Assembly: GCA_900771955.1 (NCBI GenBank)
Contig: CAAGPW010000243.1
Location: 1 to 10,943 of the forward strand
Length of the DNA stretch: 10,943 bases
Source: Lachnospiraceae bacterium
GTDB lineage: Bacteria; Bacillota; Clostridia; Lachnospirales; Lachnospiraceae
Direction: 5' to 3'
The notes beneath the pieces are model-generated. The model saw only the letters and a list, made by a program, of their open reading frames with translations, was not told the DNA's origin and ran no database searches. Positions 8,367-10,943 of this stretch are shown one piece after another. Position 1 is the first letter of the stretch; each line of letters starts with the position of its first letter. The position numbers and the translations under genes were made by a program.

Positions 8367-8435
8367 AATACCCGGATTAAGATATGCTTTTCAAGAGAAA
8401 CGTTTCGAAGCATATTTTAACCCGGGTATTTTTAT
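8367..8435 (+). terminator. Rho-independent terminator after the kinase gene
   Basis: AATACCCGG-A-TTAAG-ATATGCTT (8367-8389) pairs with AAGCATAT-T-TTAA-C-CCGGGTATT (8408-8430): a 23-position stem with one A/C mismatch and one G-U pair, then TTTTTAT. The loop is about 18 nt. It starts 19 bp after the kinase stop and would separate the regulator-kinase transcript from agrD-agrB. Because it is nearly symmetric it has no obvious T run on the opposite strand and needs none, as no convergent gene is present. Confidence 0.88.
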
Positions 8436-8440
8436 CCAAA

Positions 8441-8480
8441 AGTTACATATAACCCGGTCGTTTTTGACATCTACGGTTAT
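8441..8480 (+). promoter_or_regulatory. Candidate regulator-binding region upstream of agrD
   Basis: Three GTTA-containing boxes lie here: AGTTACAT at 8441-8448, GGTTATAT on the minus strand (8454-8447), and GGTTATGA at 8475-8482. ATAACC (8449-8454) and GGTTAT (8475-8480) form an inverted repeat with a 20-bp spacer. AgrA-type LytTR regulators bind GTT-centred boxes upstream of or at the -35. The spacings do not fit the classical pair of 9-bp direct repeats with a 12-13-bp gap, so this is only a candidate operator. Confidence 0.3.
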
Positions 8481-8503
8481 GACTTGTCGATATGTGTTAT
8501 AAT
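8464..8503 (+). promoter_or_regulatory. Promoter of the agrD-agrB unit, with abnormal -35 spacing
   Basis: A consensus TATAAT at 8498-8503 is preceded by TG at 8495-8496, giving an extended -10, and would start transcription about 20 nt upstream of the agrD start. A perfect TTGACA is at 8464-8469, but the spacer is 28 bp instead of about 17. At the normal distance the -35 would be GGTTAT (8475-8480), which is poor and coincides with a candidate regulator box. This is the pattern expected for an activator-dependent promoter. Confidence 0.55.
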
Positions 8504-8529
8504 CTGCAAAAAATAAGGAGGAAACACAT

Positions 8530-8688
8530 ATGAAGAAATTCAAAGAATTTTTCAAGAAGTACGCATGTAATGCATCAGCAATTTTGTTGACGGGAGTGCT
8601 GGCCGGAGTAGCAACAAGAGGATGCTATTTTGTGTACTATCAGCCTGAGGTACCCGAAAATCTCAAAAACTTTTCAAAAAACAAGTAA
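8530..8688 (+). CDS. agrD: AgrD-like cyclic lactone autoinducer prepeptide
   Basis: A 52-aa prepeptide with the three AgrD parts. Residues 1-11 (MKKFKEFFKKY) form a basic amphipathic helix, 12-31 are a small-residue apolar segment (ASAILLTGVLAGVATRG), and 32-52 carry the signal core and recognition tail. C32-Y33-F34-V35-Y36 followed by YQPEVPENLKNF aligns without gaps to the thiolactone ring plus tail of staphylococcal AgrD (Cys plus four residues, then a charged, Pro-containing tail of DEPKVPEEL type). The predicted signal is thus a CYFVY thiolactone ring with a short N-terminal tail ending in Thr-Arg-Gly; the exact N-terminus cannot be read from the gene. An excellent AAGGAGG at 8515-8521 with an 8-nt gap supports the start. 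agrB starts 3 bp after its stop. Apart from C13 in the N-terminal part, C32 is the only Cys, so it must form the ring. Confidence 0.92.
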   Translation: MKKFKEFFKKYACNASAILLTGVLAGVATRGCYFVYYQPEVPENLKNFSKNK

Positions 8689-8691
8689 GCA

Positions 8692-9279
8692 ATGGAACGA
8701 TTTTTTGAAAAGATAACCAGGGCATTGGTTGAGAACGGTAATATCCGTGAGGAAGAAGAGGAAGTATATCAGTACGCCTTGAAAAGTATGCTGATATTAG
8801 GAGGAAATATTCTTCTGAGTCTGATGATAGGAGTTTGTATGGGAATGCCGGGATACTGTGTATTGTTTCTGTGTATGCTTGTTCCCCTAAGATCAGATGC
8901 AGGCGGATATCATGCTCCTAACTTGTTTATCTGTTATTTACTTTCTTTTGCATCCTTGATTTTGACAATGTTTTGGGCAAAAGAGACAAGTGTATTTCAA
9001 CTTGCCATCGTATCAGCACTTGCATTGGGCTCATTATTATTAATTTTTCTGTTTGCACCTTTGGACAGTAAAAACAGACCGCTGGAAGGTCAGGAGAGAA
9101 AGTGTATAAGGAAACGAGCCAGAATAGTTGTGTGTCTGGAGTGGATCACAGGGGGACTGCTACTGCTTGTCAGCCCTCCTGCCGCCTATACAGTATGGAG
9201 CGCAATTGTGTGGAGTGGAGTGGGATACATAGCATGGTATCTGGAAAGAAAAATAGAGGCAAGAGATGAAAAGCATTAA
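8692..9279 (+). CDS. agrB: AgrB-like accessory gene regulator, membrane cysteine protease
   Basis: Integral membrane endopeptidase that cleaves the C-terminal tail of AgrD and forms the thiolactone. The 195-aa protein has the family signature VPLRSDAGGYHAPNLFICY, with catalytic H74 and C81 separated by six residues as in staphylococcal AgrB (H77/C84). Hydrophobic segments near 34-50, 54-65, 78-95, 102-122, 148-162 and 164-183 fit the family topology, and the N-terminus is acidic and soluble. The ATG at 8692 lies 3 bp after the agrD stop and has no ribosome binding site of its own (the preceding bases are A-rich), so translation probably depends on coupling to agrD, keeping the ratio in favour of the peptide. 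Confidence 0.95.
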   Translation: MERFFEKITRALVENGNIREEEEEVYQYALKSMLILGGNILLSLMIGVCMGMPGYCVLFLCMLVPLRSDAGGYHAPNLFICYLLSFASLILTMFWAKETSVFQLAIVSALALGSLLLIFLFAPLDSKNRPLEGQERKCIRKRARIVVCLEWITGGLLLLVSPPAAYTVWSAIVWSGVGYIAWYLERKIEARDEKH

Positions 9280-9348
9280 AGGAGGACAGATTACACTGTA
9301 TCAGAATTTGGTCTTTTTCAGCCTAAGAAGCCTAAAAAACAGAAGTAA
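9280..9348 (+). pseudogene. Possible relic of a second agrD (serine-type) directly after agrB
   Basis: In the agrB frame directly after its stop, the DNA reads through to TAA at 9346 and ends in SEFGLFQPKKPKKQK. This aligns with the functional AgrD end: S-EFGL-FQPKKP against C-YFVY-YQPEVP, that is a ring-forming Ser or Cys, four residues, an aromatic residue, Gln-Pro, two residues, Pro, then a basic tail. Ser replaces Cys in some known AgrD peptides. A strong AAAGGAGG (9278-9285) precedes it, but there is no ATG, GTG or TTG in frame and no room for the N-terminal helix. This fits a second agrD that lost its start and N-terminal half by deletion. Chance similarity of a Lys-rich stretch is the alternative. 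A different frame encodes a 29-aa peptide from ATG 9266, which has no AgrD features. Confidence 0.35.
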
Positions 9349-9378
9349 TAAGTAAGGTAAGAGAAGGGGAGGACGGAG

Positions 9379-10943
9379 ATGAAAAGAATAGGGATATTGC
9401 TCTGCTGTATTGTCCTGTGTCTGCTCTTTCCAGAAAAGGTGCATGCAGAAGAGATAGTCTCCGAAAAGGAACCTGTTGATATTATTTTTGTTATTGATTG
9501 CAGCGGGTCCATGAAAACCAATGATGTATCACGAATGGGCCTGAGTATGGTACAGGCATTTGTGGATACAGTACAGGCTGAAGATATCCGTATTGGATAT
9601 GTGGCTTACAATGACAGCATTTTATCTTATTCTGCACCGAAATCCATAGCATTGGCTGAAGAAAGAGAAGCCTTGAAGGAAGAAATAGGAGCAATAACTT
9701 ATTCCCGGGATACGGATATTGGATTAGGAGTCTCCTACGCCTGTGAGCTGCTGTCTGCGGAGAAAAACACCAGAAAAATCATGGTGTTGATCTCGGATGG
9801 AGAAACAGATCTGCCGCAGGGTAAGGAACGTACGGAGGAACAGTCCAATCAGGAACTGGAACAGTGCGTCTGTCAGTGTCAGGAAGAAGGCATACAGATC
9901 TATACAGTGGCTTTTGGTCAATATGACGGTAGCAAAACGGTCTTAGAAGAAATAGCAATGCAGACAGAAGCAGAAAGCTATTCTGCACAAGGGCCGGAAG
10001 ACCTGATAGAAATATTGTATGGAATTTTTCAGGACAATCTTATATACCAAATACAAAAATTTTCCAGTGGAACTTATGCGGGAGGAAGTCAGGAAATCAG
10101 GTGTGTGCTGGATGCGCTCTATCTGGATGAAATTAACATAGTATTGATTTCCTCAAAACCTATAGGAGAAGCAACCGTTCAATATGGCGGGGAGGAAATC
10201 CTGCTGACAGGGCTGTCCCATTATGCCGTAGGAAAGATTGAAAATGTCGGAGAGAATCAGACAGGAAAAGAACTGATTATTCACTCGAAAACAGAGGAAG
10301 GACAGGATCTTCAGGTATATGTTATCAGCTACCGGGGGCTTACACCGGTATTGGAGATGACAACGGATGCCGAAAGAAATCAGCATCTGGAATATTGGGT
10401 TTACTTTAAAGACCGCAATGAAAACATTATAAAGAACACAGAGTTTTATAACAGCTTTCTTTGGAAACTTGCCGACGATGATGCGGACATGGTACAGGAA
10501 TATGTGAATGTGTCAGAGGGTGTCCTGAAGGGGAGTCTGCAATTTCCTCATTCCGGTATTTATATGTTGAGAGGAACACTTTCGGATGATTTTGGAAACT
10601 ATTCATTTTCAGCTCAGGTCAAAGTGATAAATGAGATTCCAAACGGGAGCATACCGGAAGAAGATTGTACGGTTTTAGACGGTGAAAGAATTCTTAATCT
10701 GGATGAATTTTTCACAGATCCTAACGGGGATATATTGACCTATTCTGTTACAGGTGTGCAGAAAGGTGTTGAAGTTGGCCTGGAGGGGAATCTCCTGACG
10801 ATTAATCCAAGGAGTGCAGGGACACATATTGTCACATTGCAGGTCAGTGACGGTGAAGATGCGATACAGTATGCCTATCGGATAAAGGTAATTCCGGTAT
10901 GGCAGGCATATTGGTGGGTGGCTGCACTTATTCTCATAGTCGG
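9379..10943 (+). CDS. Secreted, membrane-anchored von Willebrand factor A domain protein (3' end outside window)
   Basis: The frame is open from ATG 9379 to the window end (521 complete codons, no stop). An N-terminal signal peptide (MKRIGILLCCIVLCLLF, likely cut near VHA-EE at 23/24) exports it. A vWA domain spans about 32-215, with the metal-binding MIDAS residues D40-x-S42-x-S44 in VIDCSGSMK, the DTDIGLG loop near 111-117 and D140 in VLISDGE. A beta-rich region of unknown family follows (about 235-415), then an Ig/cadherin-like domain (about 420-505) with FFTDPNGDILTYSV and IVTLQVSDGED, and a transmembrane start at YWWVAALILIV. The protein is therefore held in the membrane with its vWA part outside. 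An unusual CVCQC cluster is at 163-167. GGGGAGG at 9366-9372 with a 6-nt gap supports the start. No promoter or terminator was seen between agrB and this gene, so it may be read from the agrD promoter. Its ligand and function are unknown. Confidence 0.9.
   Translation, partial: MKRIGILLCCIVLCLLFPEKVHAEEIVSEKEPVDIIFVIDCSGSMKTNDVSRMGLSMVQAFVDTVQAEDIRIGYVAYNDSILSYSAPKSIALAEEREALKEEIGAITYSRDTDIGLGVSYACELLSAEKNTRKIMVLISDGETDLPQGKERTEEQSNQELEQCVCQCQEEGIQIYTVAFGQYDGSKTVLEEIAMQTEAESYSAQGPEDLIEILYGIFQDNLIYQIQKFSSGTYAGGSQEIRCVLDALYLDEINIVLISSKPIGEATVQYGGEEILLTGLSHYAVGKIENVGENQTGKELIIHSKTEEGQDLQVYVISYRGLTPVLEMTTDAERNQHLEYWVYFKDRNENIIKNTEFYNSFLWKLADDDADMVQEYVNVSEGVLKGSLQFPHSGIYMLRGTLSDDFGNYSFSAQVKVINEIPNGSIPEEDCTVLDGERILNLDEFFTDPNGDILTYSVTGVQKGVEVGLEGNLLTINPRSAGTHIVTLQVSDGEDAIQYAYRIKVIPVWQAYWWVAALILIV

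Noticed and set aside
9266..9355. 29-codon frame starting inside the end of agrB (MKSIKGGQITLYQNL...)
   Set aside because: No ribosome binding site precedes its ATG and its sequence has no signal-peptide, AgrD or membrane character; the more telling reading of this DNA is the other frame.
1..10943. CRISPR arrays, tRNA or rRNA genes, transposase genes and large repeats
   Set aside because: I looked on both strands and saw no regularly spaced repeats, cloverleaf-like sequences, rRNA segments or transposase motifs.

Overview
The window looks like a chromosomal segment of a Gram-positive Clostridia species, most probably a Lachnospiraceae gut anaerobe. The reasons are strong AGGAGG-type ribosome binding sites, short intergenic gaps, all genes on one strand, a HemZ-type oxygen-independent coproporphyrinogen enzyme, an apt-relA-metallohydrolase-hemZ gene order familiar from Clostridia, and an Agr-type cyclic peptide quorum-sensing locus. 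The species cannot be named from the sequence alone.

Left part (1-6155), housekeeping block: a DUF308-type membrane protein (probably cut at its 5' end), a small two-CBS-domain protein, adenine phosphoribosyltransferase (apt), a full-length bifunctional (p)ppGpp synthetase/hydrolase (relA/rel), a glyoxalase-II-like metallo-beta-lactamase-fold hydrolase and the radical SAM protein HemZ. The first five are spaced 28-58 bp apart and are probably one transcript; hemZ follows a 164-bp gap holding a stem-loop. The CBS-pair protein close to rel is notable because a protein of this architecture (DarB/CbpB) links c-di-AMP to Rel in other Firmicutes.

Right part (about 6200-10943), an AT-richer block carrying a complete agr-type system in the order response regulator (AgrA-like, LytTR), GHKL histidine kinase (AgrC-like), strong terminator, agrD-like prepeptide of 52 aa, agrB-like processing protease, and then a secreted and membrane-anchored von Willebrand factor A (vWA) protein that runs off the window. 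The kinase and regulator overlap and form one unit. A strong terminator hairpin separates them from agrD-agrB, which have their own promoter with a good extended -10 and a misplaced -35, as expected for an activator-dependent promoter. The prepeptide was too short to stand out among the larger reading frames. It predicts a five-residue thiolactone ring, Cys-Tyr-Phe-Val-Tyr, followed by the classic charged tail.

Working model: AgrB matures and exports the AgrD peptide, the AgrC-like kinase senses it, and the AgrA-like regulator activates the agrD promoter; the vWA surface protein 99 bp after agrB is the first candidate output. Directly after agrB there is a strong but orphaned ribosome binding site followed by a stretch reading like the C-terminal end of a second, serine-type AgrD without an N-terminus. 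This may be the relic of a second signal peptide.
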